This document shows positions 29,747 to 38,352 of a stretch of 64,000 bases of DNA, in pieces. The stretch is taken from the NCBI GenBank assembly GCA_965261195.1, contig OZ253455.1:3286001-3350000 (forward strand). Direction: 5' to 3'. Origin of the DNA: Bin87 sp965261195. Lineage in GTDB: Bacteria > Chloroflexota > Dehalococcoidia > Lucifugimonadales > UBA3495. The position numbers and the translations under genes are program-made. A model generated the notes under the pieces. It had not been told where the DNA came from. It searched no databases and saw only the letters and a program-made list of their open reading frames with translations. Each line of letters starts with the position of its first letter. Position 1 is the stretch's first letter.

Positions 29747-31315
29747 TCATAGCGGTATGTTGCCGTGTTTTTTGGCGGGCAGAGTGTCGCGTTTGTTCTG
29801 CAACATTTCCAGGGCGCTGATGATAACCGGGCGAGTATCCGCCGGGTCAATCACGTCGTCGAGATAGCCGCGGTTGGCCGCCACGTAAGGGTTGGTGAAC
29901 CTGGACTGGTAGTCGGCAATCAATTCGGCGCGGCGGTCGTCGGGGTGGTCCGCTCCGGAGATTTCTTCGCGATAGATGATGTTGACCGCTCCATCAGGGC
30001 CCATCACGGCGATTTCGGCGGCGGGCCAGGCCAGGTTGATGTCCGAGCGCAGGTGCTTGCTGCTCATCACGATGTAGGCTCCGCCGTAGGCTTTGCGGGT
30101 GATGACGGCCACCTTGGGCACCGTGGCTTCGGCGTAGGCGTAGATGAGCTTGGCACCGTGGCGGATGATGCCGCCGTATTCCTGGTCGGTGCCGGGCATG
30201 AACCCCGGCACGTCCACCAGCGTTACCAGCGGCACGTTGAAACAGTCGCAGAACCGCACGAAGCGGGATGCCTTGGCCGACGCATTGATGTCCAGCACAC
30301 CGGCCAGAAATGCTGGTTGATTGCCCACCAAACCCACGGTGCGGCCCGCCATACGGCCAAAACCCACCACCACGTTGGCGGCGTATGCCGGCTGTACTTC
30401 CATAAATTCTTCATCATCGACCAGACGGTAGATGATTTCCCGCACATCGTAGGGACGATTGGGTTCGGGCGGAACAATGGTACGCAGGCCCTCATCGGTG
30501 CGCGATGCAGAGTCGGCGGTACGGTACACCGGCGGATCATCCAGGTTGTTGAGGGGCAGGAAGCTGACCAGCCGGCGCACTTCCGCGAGGCAGTCCGCTT
30601 CGGAGTCGTGCACGAAATGGGCCACGCCGCTGCGGGAACCGTGGGCATCGGCGCCGCCCAGCTGTTCGTGGGTAACGTCTTCCCCGGTTACCGCGCGTAC
30701 CACGTCGGGGCCGGTGATGTACATTTGGCCGGTGCCGCGCACCATGAAGACAAAATCGGTGATGGCGGGCGAGTATACCGCACCGCCGGCGGAGGGCCCC
30801 ATAATCACCGAGATTTGCGGAACCACCCCGGAATACATGGTGTTGCGCAGAAAAATGTCGCCGTAGGCTGCCAGGCTGAGGGCGCCTTCCTGGATGCGCG
30901 CCCCGCCGGAGTCGCAAATGCCGATCATGGGGCAGCCGGTTTTGGCCGCCAGATCCATGACCTTGCAGATTTTTTGTCCCACCACCTCGGACAGTGAGCC
31001 GCCGAAAACGGTAAAATCCTGCGCGTAGGCGAAAACCTGCCGTCCGTCGATGTTGCCGTAACCGGTAACCACGGCGTCACCGAGCACGGTGCGGTCGGCC
31101 AGGCCGAAGTCGGTAGTGCGGTGCGTTACGAAACGGTCGATTTCCTGGAACGATCCTTCGTCCATCAGGAGGGCCAGGCGCTCGCGGGCGGTTAGCTTGC
31201 CGCGCTGGTGCTGCTGGTCGATGCGCCGCTGGCCGCCGCCAAGTCTGGCCTGCTCGCCGAGCCGGAGCAGGTCGCTGAGGTTTTGATCGGTGATGTGGTC
31301 GTTGCTGGTGGACAA
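29747..31315 (-). CDS. acyl-CoA (propionyl-CoA-type) carboxylase beta subunit
   Basis: Carboxyltransferase subunit, 522 aa. The crotonase-like halves show ICDSGGARIQEGALSLA and VIMGPSAGGAVYSPA (N-half oxyanion hole), TDFVFMVRGTGQMYITGP, and VDVPGFMPGTDQEYGGIIRHGAK with KAYGGAYIVMSSK (C-half). It ends in KKHGNIPL, typical of propionyl-CoA carboxylase beta and methylmalonyl-CoA decarboxylase alpha. The TTG at 31315 is chosen because GGAGGC lies 6-11 bases before it; an upstream TTG at 31342 is the alternative. No biotin carboxylase or carrier gene is adjacent, so the substrate (propionyl-, methylcrotonyl- or acetyl-CoA) is inferred from the C-terminus only. Confidence 0.92.
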   Translation of the reverse strand: MSTSNDHITDQNLSDLLRLGEQARLGGGQRRIDQQHQRGKLTARERLALLMDEGSFQEIDRFVTHRTTDFGLADRTVLGDAVVTGYGNIDGRQVFAYAQDFTVFGGSLSEVVGQKICKVMDLAAKTGCPMIGICDSGGARIQEGALSLAAYGDIFLRNTMYSGVVPQISVIMGPSAGGAVYSPAITDFVFMVRGTGQMYITGPDVVRAVTGEDVTHEQLGGADAHGSRSGVAHFVHDSEADCLAEVRRLVSFLPLNNLDDPPVYRTADSASRTDEGLRTIVPPEPNRPYDVREIIYRLVDDEEFMEVQPAYAANVVVGFGRMAGRTVGLVGNQPAFLAGVLDINASAKASRFVRFCDCFNVPLVTLVDVPGFMPGTDQEYGGIIRHGAKLIYAYAEATVPKVAVITRKAYGGAYIVMSSKHLRSDINLAWPAAEIAVMGPDGAVNIIYREEISGADHPDDRRAELIADYQSRFTNPYVAANRGYLDDVIDPADTRPVIISALEMLQNKRDTLPAKKHGNIPL

Positions 31316-31406
31316 AGCAGCCTCCAGGCGCAATGCTATCAAACGCCCAGCCTGCGGGCAACTGCTACGAACGGAAGCACATCATACCCAACCGGTTCGG
31401 GGTAGA

Positions 31407-31412
31407 TATAAT
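31407..31412 (+). promoter_or_regulatory. -10 box before folP
   Basis: A perfect TATAAT hexamer, 60 bases before the folP GTG. No good -35 box is visible. Confidence 0.5.
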
Positions 31413-31472
31413 GGTCGGACTGGCGACCCGCTATGGGGCGCGCCGGCGAAAGCATCGTGAGACTAGGGCATC

Positions 31473-32357
31473 GTGAAGGGTACCGATTCACATAACGACA
31501 ACTATGCTGCCGCCCCTCGATCTACGATGGTCAAGGGCGTGCCGTGGCATTGGGGCCAGCGCACCTACGTGATGGGAATTATCAACCTGACGCCCGATTC
31601 GTTCTCCGGCGACGGTCTGCGGGGTGATGTGCCGGCAGCGGTTGCGTTGGCACAACAGATGGTGTCGGAAGGCGTCGACATCATTGACATGGGTGCGGAG
31701 TCCACGCGGCCGGGTGGCGCTCCGGTGTCCGCCGATGAGGAGCTGCGTCGGTTGCTGCCCGGGCTGGCGGCGGTCTACAGTGCAGTCGACGTTCCGATCA
31801 GCGTGGACACGTACAAAGCGGTGGTGGCCGAACGGGCCCTGCAAGCCGGGGCGTCCGTCATCAACGACGTATGGGGATTGCGGTCCGATGAGCGGATGGC
31901 GCGGGTAGCAGTAGACGCCGGGGTGCCGGTGATTTTAATGCACAACCAGCACGAGGCCAGTTATGGCGACCTGGTTCCCGATATTATTGCCGGCATAGCG
32001 CGCAGCACGACGATAGCCCGGTCGGAGGGGGTGCGGGCAGATAACATAATAATCGATCCCGGTATCGGATTCGGCAAGACTGCCGACCACAATCTGGAAC
32101 TGTTGCGCAGGTTGCCGGAACTGAAAGCTGCCGGCTTTCCCATGCTGGTGGGTGTATCCCGCAAATCGACCATCGGCCGCATATTGAACTTGCCGGAGCA
32201 GGAACGGTTGGAGGGGACGGCGGCAGCGGTGTCGCTGAGCATTGCCGGCGGCGCCGACATCGTGCGGGTGCATGATGTGAAGCAGATGGCGCGGGTGGCG
32301 CGGATGACCGACGCCATTGTGCGTGGCTGGAGGCCGACGGGATGGCCGAGTCGGTAG
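31473..32357 (+). CDS. folP: dihydropteroate synthase
   Basis: TIM-barrel enzyme joining pterin pyrophosphate and p-aminobenzoate in folate synthesis; the sulfonamide target. MGIINLTPDSFSGDG, DIIDMGAESTRPG, ISVDTYKAVVAERAL, INDVWGLRSD, IIIDPGIGFGKT, LVGVSRKSTIG and the closing RVHDVKQM are all family blocks. The GTG at 31473 gives 294 aa with a short N-terminal extension; an ATG at 31527 would give about 276 aa and also keeps every motif. folK overlaps its end by 16 bases, forming a small folate operon. Confidence 0.95.
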   Translation: MKGTDSHNDNYAAAPRSTMVKGVPWHWGQRTYVMGIINLTPDSFSGDGLRGDVPAAVALAQQMVSEGVDIIDMGAESTRPGGAPVSADEELRRLLPGLAAVYSAVDVPISVDTYKAVVAERALQAGASVINDVWGLRSDERMARVAVDAGVPVILMHNQHEASYGDLVPDIIAGIARSTTIARSEGVRADNIIIDPGIGFGKTADHNLELLRRLPELKAAGFPMLVGVSRKSTIGRILNLPEQERLEGTAAAVSLSIAGGADIVRVHDVKQMARVARMTDAIVRGWRPTGWPSR

Positions 32358-32887
32358 TTGCCTACCTGGGATTGGGCAGCAACGTGGGCGACCGAACGGC
32401 CGCGTTAGCCGCAGCGCTGCGGCTGCTGGACGGCGCAGCTGGCGTGGAGCTGGCGGTCTGCTCGTCGGTTTACGAAACGGAGCCGTGGGGCGTTACCGAG
32501 CAACCCGCATTCCTCAATCTGGCGGCTGGCGTCCGCACCACGCTGGAACCGCTGCAACTGTTGGCGGTTTGCCAGCGGGTTGAATCGCAGGTTGGTCGCA
32601 CTGAGACCTACCGGTGGGGCCCGCGCGTGATCGACGTGGATATTCTGCTGTACGGCGAGGAGATTGTGAGCGTTGCAACACCCGATTTGCAAATCCCCCA
32701 CGCGCGAATGAGCGAACGGGCTTTCGTCCTGGCGCCGCTGGCTCAGATTGCCGATAGCGCCATCGTGCCGCCGGCGGGAACAACGGTGGGTCAATTGTTG
32801 GCGCGGGTGGACGGAGCGGATGGCGTGAAACTATGGGGCACGTTGCCCATTTCCGAGTTGCTCATTTCTCGCATTTCTGAGGAGTAG
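32342..32887 (+). CDS. folK: 2-amino-4-hydroxy-6-hydroxymethyldihydropteridine pyrophosphokinase
   Basis: 181-aa HPPK that transfers pyrophosphate from ATP to the pterin alcohol, making the FolP substrate. VVAYLGLGSNVGDR, SSVYETEPWGVTEQPAFLN and the signature RWGPRVIDVDILLYG (metal-binding Asp pair) are complete, as is IPHARMSERAFVLAPL. It overlaps folP by 16 bases in another frame, indicating coupled translation. No folB is seen. Confidence 0.95.
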   Translation: MAESVVAYLGLGSNVGDRTAALAAALRLLDGAAGVELAVCSSVYETEPWGVTEQPAFLNLAAGVRTTLEPLQLLAVCQRVESQVGRTETYRWGPRVIDVDILLYGEEIVSVATPDLQIPHARMSERAFVLAPLAQIADSAIVPPAGTTVGQLLARVDGADGVKLWGTLPISELLISRISEE

Positions 32888-33018
32888 CCGCCGGGATGTG
32901 GGGTATTTCGATGCTCCGGCGGCGGCCTGGCAATTGGGATGGTGTGGCAGCCAAGCGTGACTCGTTGTATCGCTGGTCTCGAAGCAGTTTGTTTTGACAG
33001 ACTTGGGGAGGCAGGAAA

Positions 33019-34360
33019 TTGAGGACTTTGCTCACAATCGTTGGCGTCTTCGGAGCGCTGTCGGTTATCGGCTGCGCCGGTCCTCCATCGCCCACGGAAT
33101 TGAAGTGACGTGAGAGGTACCGGTAACGCGGGTAGTCGAGAGTATCCGGGAGGTTATGGTCGGGATTGAGGTTACACGACAGGTAGAGATAACCAGGGAA
33201 GTACCGGTTACCCGCCTGATCACTGCGATTCCGCGAGCCAGCGACCAACCGGGTGATCAGCCCGATGAGGTGCAACTCCAGATTCTGGCGATCAATGATT
33301 TCCACGGCAACATTGCGACTTCATCCAGTTCCTTCCGCTCCTTCGGCGGGGTGGGCCGGGCGAACTACCTGTCAGCCAACCTCGCCGCCCTCGCCGACGG
33401 AGCGGAAAACTTCGTGTTCGTGTCGGCCGGGGACCTCATCGGGGCGTCGTCATTAATCTCGGCGCTCTTCCACGACGAACCCACCATTGAAGCCAGGAAT
33501 CTCATGGGCCTGGACATCAACGGCGTGGGCAACCATGAGTTCGATGAGGGGATAGCGGAGTTGCTGCGGGTGCAGCACGGCGGGTCGCACCCGGTCGATG
33601 GCGACCTCGACGGCGATCCCTATGCGGGGCCGACTTTCAGTTCCTTGCCGCCAACGTCATTGATGACGAGACTGGGAAAACTACCTTCCCGCCCTATGCC
33701 ATCCGCGATTACCAGGGCGTGAAGGTGGCGTTCATTGGGCCGACCCTGGAAGGGACCACAAGGCATTGCCGCCCGCAGCGGAGTGGCGGGCCTGACCTGT
33801 AAAGATGTGGCGGAAACAGTCAACTCCCTGGTGCCGCAGCTGCGGGAAGAGGGTATCGAAGCCATCGTCGTGCTGCTTCACGAAGGCGGGTTCTCTGACG
33901 GAGGGCAGAACGATTGCGGATCGGGACTCACGGGCCCGATTGCGGAGATCACCGACCGGCTCGACGATGCCGTGGATCTGGTGATTGCCGGTCATACCAA
34001 TGACGGGTTCATCTGTGAGATTGACGACAAGTGGGTGGCCATGGCAGATAACCGAGGCCGCCTGTTCACCGATATTGATGCGACGCTGAGCCGGGTCACG
34101 CAAGACCTGACGGTCAAAGCGATCAACAATGTCCCGAACTCTCCGGCTGGAGTGACTCCCGACCCCGCCCTGAGTGCGCTCATCGACAAGTACGATAAGC
34201 TCTCAGGACCGCTGGCCAACACCGTCATCGGAGTTATCACCGCTGACATCAGCCGCCAGGGGAACGCAGCGGGTGAGTCGGCGCTGGGCGACGTCATTGC
34301 GGACGCCCAACTCGCGGCAACCCAGAGCGCAGATAGGGGCGAGGCGGTGGTCTCCTTCCT
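33019..34360 (+). pseudogene. 5'-nucleotidase/metallophosphatase lipoprotein, broken
   Basis: A TTG start at 33019 gives a lipoprotein signal peptide (LLTIVGVFGALSVIGCAG, lipobox Cys), then a stop. In another frame a TGA (33111-33113) interrupts a VT/EVPVTR linker that continues into a UshA-like domain: LQILAINDFHGNI, FVSAGDLIGAS, GNHEFDEG. The frame is lost near 33628 and regained near 33760; the part between reads ANVIDDETGK and GVKVAFIGPTLEG in a third frame. It then runs through VVLLHEGGF, DLVIAGHTNDGFI and ALGDVIADAQLAA and stops after EAVVSF, where an IS630 fragment begins. The C-terminal nucleotide-binding domain is mostly missing. Several frame breaks plus truncation mean it is dead. 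Confidence 0.88.
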
Positions 34361-34482
34361 ACTTTGAGCAGGATGCGCGCCCGGGCGACGATGCGAGCCG
34401 AACTTTTGCCACTGCGAATCAGCTGGCTCAGTCGCTCGCGTTCCTCCGGCGTCAACCGTACTGCGTATTGCTCCGGGGCCAT
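34358..34482 (-). mobile_element. IS630-family transposase, N-terminal fragment
   Basis: Reads MAPEQYAVRLTPEERERL, then SQLIRSGKSSARIVARARILLK, the N-terminal helix-turn-helix of IS630-type transposases. Its own AGGAGG ribosome site remains upstream of the ATG. The frame then runs into sequence of the broken nucleotidase, so only about 42 residues are left and the catalytic DDE domain is missing. It abuts the point where the nucleotidase gene is cut. Confidence 0.75.
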
Positions 34483-34576
34483 GTTTGCCACACCTCCTCA
34501 CCACTCTATTTTGTAGTCAGCGTAGCGTTTGGAAGTCTTTCACTAATACAACTTATAATACTGATTTGAACCAGTA

Positions 34577-35701
34577 CTAGGCATAGTGGGGCATAACTTC
34601 AGACACAAACAATTCCAACGAGCGCATGGTCTCCTCATGGGCCAAGTGGCCCCACTGAAAGGCGGCTACGAAGTAATTGGCCCCGGTATCGACATATTCG
34701 TCCATGTAGTCCCGGATCGAGTCCGGGGAGCCGGCGATAACATTGAATCCGCCTCCTCCCGGCGCAGCGTGCTCCTCGAGCCCTGCGGAACCGGACCTTC
34801 CTGCCGCGGCGGCGGCCCTACTAACCTGCGCCTCCCGGTCCGGCAGGCTGGACGGCCTGGCATTAGCGTTGCCCCCGTAGAATTGGGTAAGGCCCCGCCT
34901 CTCCACTTCCAGTCGGCGCGGCGTACCCAGGTTCCACTTGTACTGGTCCCACGCAGGTTGGGCCATGGCGGCGGCTTCCGCGTCCGTCTCGGCCAGGAAC
35001 AGGTGGTTGACCAACCCGATCTTGGGCGCTTCACCTTGGGCGTTTAGCGCGCCCGGCCCCTGGTGCTCATCCCAAATCCGGAAGTAGCGATCCACGTTTG
35101 ACTGAAACGAGTCCAGGTTCCCCACGATGATGGAATGCATCCCGTTGACAGCTGCGGTCTCCACGTTCCGCATATACCACAGGGGCGGGTAGGGGTCCTG
35201 TTTGGGCCGCAAGCGCATCGGCAGGTCGTCAAAACTGTAGAACTCACCCCGGTAGGTCAGCGAATCGTGCCCCAGTCCCTCCTTGACCACCGCCAGCGTC
35301 TCAAGGTACCGCGCATAGTTGGCCTCCACGTCTGAGTCCTGTCCCCAGAAGTAGGCCTCGATTACCCCGCCACGGCCCACTCCGATGTCCATCCTCCCGC
35401 CGCTGAGGTTATCCAGCATACAGATTTCCTCGATCAGGCGCACCGGGTGGTGCAACGGCAGCACGTAGACGCACGGGCCCAGCCGAATGGTTCGTGTCCT
35501 GGCGGCTGCGGCCGCGAGGAACACGTTCTGAGACGGCGCAAGACTATGGACGGCCGGCGTGTGGTGCTCCGCCAGGTGGTAGGAGTAAAACCCGGCGGAC
35601 TCCAACCGCTCGATCTGGTCCAGCCGTTCCCCGTAAATTTGGTCCAGCGGTACGCCGGGAATGGGCTCAATGTGGTCGAATACCCCAAACTGCAATGCCA
35701 T
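34577..35701 (-). CDS. LLM-class flavin/F420-dependent oxidoreductase
   Basis: 374-aa luciferase-like TIM-barrel enzyme. LQFGVFDHIEPIPGVPLDQ starts the barrel, FYSYHLAEHHTPAVHSLAP, GPCVYVLPLHHPVRLIEE, LDNLSGGRMDIGVGRGGV and LRPKQDPYPPLWYM follow in the family order. An insertion around residues 280-315 is rich in Ala, Gly and Arg. Substrate unknown; likely FMN or F420. The gene is intact although it lies between two insertion-sequence remnants, so it may have moved with them or simply survived. It shares family and end motif (EVMPHYA) with 27884-28969, though the two are not close copies. Confidence 0.9.
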   Translation of the reverse strand: MALQFGVFDHIEPIPGVPLDQIYGERLDQIERLESAGFYSYHLAEHHTPAVHSLAPSQNVFLAAAAARTRTIRLGPCVYVLPLHHPVRLIEEICMLDNLSGGRMDIGVGRGGVIEAYFWGQDSDVEANYARYLETLAVVKEGLGHDSLTYRGEFYSFDDLPMRLRPKQDPYPPLWYMRNVETAAVNGMHSIIVGNLDSFQSNVDRYFRIWDEHQGPGALNAQGEAPKIGLVNHLFLAETDAEAAAMAQPAWDQYKWNLGTPRRLEVERRGLTQFYGGNANARPSSLPDREAQVSRAAAAAGRSGSAGLEEHAAPGGGGFNVIAGSPDSIRDYMDEYVDTGANYFVAAFQWGHLAHEETMRSLELFVSEVMPHYA

Positions 35702-35894
35702 GAATAGGCTCCATCGTGCAAATCAATCGTCGCGCGACTCAATAGCCCCCCGATGATGGCCTCAGAACGCGCAAGCGGAACTTGAGCCGTAGTTTCAACT
35801 CTAGTGTAAGCGCTTCGCTCAAGTCAAACGCTCTCACTTCGAGCAGCTAGCAGAGTCCCCTGAGGTGGTGTAAGAGGGCGTGTGACAAATAGTT

Positions 35895-36169
35895 TCAAGC
35901 CGGTTGGAGCCGTTGGAGCATTAGTTGAACCACGGCGATAGGCACCCAGGCTGCGCTGCTCTCGGTGCGTTCTGCATAGTCTTTGCTCAACCGTCGGCAT
36001 TGACTCAGCCAAGCCTGGGTGCGTTCCACCACACACTGCCTGGGCAGGACCTCAAATCAGGGATGGCCTCTGGTGGTGTCGGGCGGCAGCAGGGGAGCCA
36101 ATTCCTCCCACGGGCGTCAGTCGGTGGGCGTCAGTCGGTCAAATCACTGGGATAAGGTTTTCTACTCAT
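35895..36169 (-). mobile_element. IS5-family transposase remnant with internal deletion
   Basis: From the ATG at 36169 it reads MSRKPYPSDLTD, a typical IS5-group start, then stops. A frame change, placed at a 14-bp tandem repeat (36112-36125 and 36126-36139), gives PWEELAPLLPPDTTRGHP, then a TGA, then FEVLPRQCVVERTQAWL and SQCRRLSKDYAERTESSAAW, ending in a normal IS5 C-terminus (LMLQRLQPA). Only about the first 30 and last 60 residues remain; the middle of the DDE domain is deleted. No clear terminal inverted repeats were found. It lies just downstream of dnaN. Confidence 0.8.
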
Positions 36170-36200
36170 GCTCCCAGCGTAACCACCATCCCAAGTTGTA

Positions 36201-37361
36201 CTACCACTGCACATACATTGGCATTACGACGTGGACGTAGCTGTCGGAGTCGGCTGACCGGAATACGCCGGGGCTGGATGAGTTGGTTACCTCAATTGCA
36301 ACCTTGCCTCGGCCCAGCACGTTTACGATTTCTTGCAGGTACCGCACGTTGAAGGCGATTTTTGCATCCTGACCTTCCATCTGCTCAATATCCAGTTCGT
36401 CCAGGTTGTCGCCAACCTCTTCGGAGCGGGCCGACACTTTGAGCAGACCGCCTTCGCTGGACTCTGCCGGTTGCATCTCCAGACGCACAATGTTGCTGCC
36501 ATCGCGGGCAAACACGGCTGCCGACTGGGTGGCCCGTTTCAGGTCGTCCAGTTCCATCACGGCGCGGGTTTCGTAGCGTTCGGGGATCAGCTGATCGTAA
36601 TTGGGGAAAGTGCCCTGCAATAACTGGGATACGAGCTCCACATTTTCGAACTTGAACATCACCTGCCCGCCCTCCGGCGAGAGCGTAATCCGGATGGGGG
36701 CGGATTGATCGGAAACCAGCCGTTGCACTTCCAGCATAGTGCGGGCCGGGACGATTACCTTGACTTCCTCTTCCATTTGTTGCGCGATCTGGCTGCTGTA
36801 CACGGCCAGGCGGAAACCGTCGGCGGCAGCCATCACTACGCTGGACTCATGCAGTTTTAGTTCAACCCCAGTGAGCACCGGCCGCGATTCGTCGGATGCC
36901 GCCGAGAATGCTACCAGCGCAATGCCGGTGCGCATTATGCTGGGGTCGATTTCCGTGGACAGACCGGAATCTACCTTAGGCACCGGTGGGAAATCCGCAG
37001 CGTCGGCGCCGTTCATGTGAGTAACCGAGCGGCCGCAGGACAGATGCAACACACTGCCGCCGGTCGCTGCTCCATCTTCGTCAGGGCCTTGCAAATCCAG
37101 GTCGATGCGGTCGCTGGGCAGGGAGTTGACCAGATCGGCGAGCAGACGGTGTGGGACAGTTATCGCCCCCTCTTCTTCGATCATCGCGCCGATCCAGGTC
37201 GTGATGGCGATTTCCAGATTGGTTGCCGACAGCATCAGCATCCCCTGGTCGGTTTTCAGCAGCACGTTCTGCGTTATCGGCAGGGTGGAGCGGTTAGCGA
37301 CAGCACGACCCACCGTCGCCAGACCGCGGGTCAGATTTTCCTGGAGGCAGGACAGTTTCAT
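36201..37361 (-). CDS. dnaN: DNA polymerase III beta subunit (sliding clamp)
   Basis: 386-aa ring-forming processivity clamp. MKLSCLQENLTRGLATVGRAV and STLPITQNVLLKT start domain 1; RPVLTGVELKL and ADGFRLAVYSSQI mark domain 2; the end VHVVMPMYVQW is close to the usual VVMPMR ending. Most bacteria keep dnaN next to dnaA; here it lies alone, divergent from an alanyl-tRNA editing gene, so this is not an origin neighbourhood as far as can be seen. A TGATATAAT promoter is 31 bases upstream. The IS5 remnant is 32 bases after its stop. Confidence 0.96.
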   Translation of the reverse strand: MKLSCLQENLTRGLATVGRAVANRSTLPITQNVLLKTDQGMLMLSATNLEIAITTWIGAMIEEEGAITVPHRLLADLVNSLPSDRIDLDLQGPDEDGAATGGSVLHLSCGRSVTHMNGADAADFPPVPKVDSGLSTEIDPSIMRTGIALVAFSAASDESRPVLTGVELKLHESSVVMAAADGFRLAVYSSQIAQQMEEEVKVIVPARTMLEVQRLVSDQSAPIRITLSPEGGQVMFKFENVELVSQLLQGTFPNYDQLIPERYETRAVMELDDLKRATQSAAVFARDGSNIVRLEMQPAESSEGGLLKVSARSEEVGDNLDELDIEQMEGQDAKIAFNVRYLQEIVNVLGRGKVAIEVTNSSSPGVFRSADSDSYVHVVMPMYVQW

Positions 37362-37391
37362 TGTTGGCCTAATTCGTATAGATTTTGGCAG

Positions 37392-37400
37392 ATTATATCA
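37392..37400 (-). promoter_or_regulatory. extended -10 promoter for dnaN
   Basis: The minus strand reads TGATATAAT, a perfect -10 box with TGn extension, 31 bases before the dnaN ATG. It is back-to-back with the promoter at 37443-37451. Confidence 0.65.
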
Positions 37401-37442
37401 CGTACCAGAACGCCGGCCCCGCTACGAACGCCGGCCCGCCGT

Positions 37443-37451
37443 TGCTATAAT
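37443..37451 (+). promoter_or_regulatory. extended -10 promoter for the alanyl-tRNA editing gene
   Basis: TGCTATAAT, a perfect TATAAT with TGn extension, facing away from dnaN and 75 bases before the editing-protein ATG. No -35 hexamer is visible, as usual for strong extended -10 promoters. Confidence 0.65.
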
Positions 37452-37526
37452 ATCCCTAGCAACATTGAGCGCGGCGCCGGATTGGTGCAATTACGCGCTG
37501 CCAACACCGGCAAAAGTGGAGCCAGA

Positions 37527-38243
37527 ATGACCGACCTGCTGTTCCTGAACGACGCTTACGCCAGCGAGTTCACGGCCACCGTTACCGGCCTTACCGACGA
37601 TGGGGGCGTGGTGCTGGACCGCACCGCGTTCTACATCGGCGGCGGCGGCCAGCCCTGCGATGTTGGCACGCTGTCGGATGCCGCCGGTGCAACCTACCCG
37701 GTGGTCAAGGTGGCCCGTTCCGGCGGGTTGATTGTGCACACGCTGGAAGGCGATGCGCGGCCAGCGCCCGGTGTCGAGCTGCATGGCAAGGTGGATTGGG
37801 ATCGTCGCTACCTGCTGATGCGGACTCACACGGCGTTGCATATCCTGTGCGGCGTGGTTTGGCGCGACTACGGCGCTCACGTTACCGGCGGCGATATGCG
37901 TCCCGGCGCGGCGCGCATGGATTTTGAGCTGGAAAATATGACTGCGGAGTTCGCCGGCGAGGTGGAAGCGCGCATCAATCAGGAAGTGGCTCAGGAAAGG
38001 GACATCGTGGTTGATTCAATGGATCGGGCCGACGCCGACGCTCATCCCGACCTGATCCGCACCAAGATTAATCTGCTCCCCGCCGGCATCAAGGAAGTCC
38101 GAACCATCGACATTTCGGGGCTGGATTTGCAGGCTGACGGGGGAACCCACGTCCACAACACCCGCGAGGTAGGACGCATCAAGGTGGTCGGCCACGAAAG
38201 CAAGGGTCGCATCAACAAACGGCTTCGCATCGAACTGGAATAG
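37527..38243 (+). CDS. alanyl-tRNA editing protein, AlaX-like
   Basis: 238-aa free-standing editing domain related to the C-terminal half of AlaRS, expected to deacylate Ser- or Gly-tRNA-Ala. The fold opens with a beta-barrel part (DRTAFYIGGGGQPCDVGTL), then zinc ligands His101 and His105 in MRTHTALHIL, and a third site LQADGGTHVHNTREVG that contributes a further His. The position that is Cys in CGGTHV of AlaRS is Asp here; I recall this variant in other AlaX proteins. The ATG at 37527 is chosen over a much longer upstream frame because that frame crosses the promoter and runs antisense to dnaN. Confidence 0.9.
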   Translation: MTDLLFLNDAYASEFTATVTGLTDDGGVVLDRTAFYIGGGGQPCDVGTLSDAAGATYPVVKVARSGGLIVHTLEGDARPAPGVELHGKVDWDRRYLLMRTHTALHILCGVVWRDYGAHVTGGDMRPGAARMDFELENMTAEFAGEVEARINQEVAQERDIVVDSMDRADADAHPDLIRTKINLLPAGIKEVRTIDISGLDLQADGGTHVHNTREVGRIKVVGHESKGRINKRLRIELE

Positions 38244-38310
38244 ATCGAATCTGGAATAGGGTGTGACAGACTGCATCCTCCGCAGCATTGCATCTCCTTC
38301 TCTACACCCC

Positions 38311-38338
38311 AGCGCCACCCCCACAGCGCCACCCCCAC
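38311..38338. repeat. 14-bp direct repeat before hyuA
   Basis: Two adjacent copies of AGCGCCACCCCCAC, 15 bases before the hyuA start. No role is evident. Confidence 0.7.
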
Positions 38339-38352
38339 AGGTAAACTGACAA

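Noticed and set aside
29765..30997. Open plus-strand frame of about 410 codons opposite the acyl-CoA carboxylase
   Set aside because: His/Val-rich product without motifs; the minus-strand frame has complete carboxyltransferase blocks.
33111..33113. TGA in the nucleotidase linker as a second Sec codon
   Set aside because: It falls in a VT/EVPVTR repeat where Arg is expected (CGA to TGA), not Cys, and the gene has other frameshifts.
36201..37361. Replication origin near dnaN
   Set aside because: No dnaA, no DnaA-box cluster and no AT-rich unwinding region is seen nearby.
37017..37526. N-terminal extension of the alanyl-tRNA editing protein
   Set aside because: It runs antisense to dnaN and across the divergent promoters; the family fold begins at 37527.
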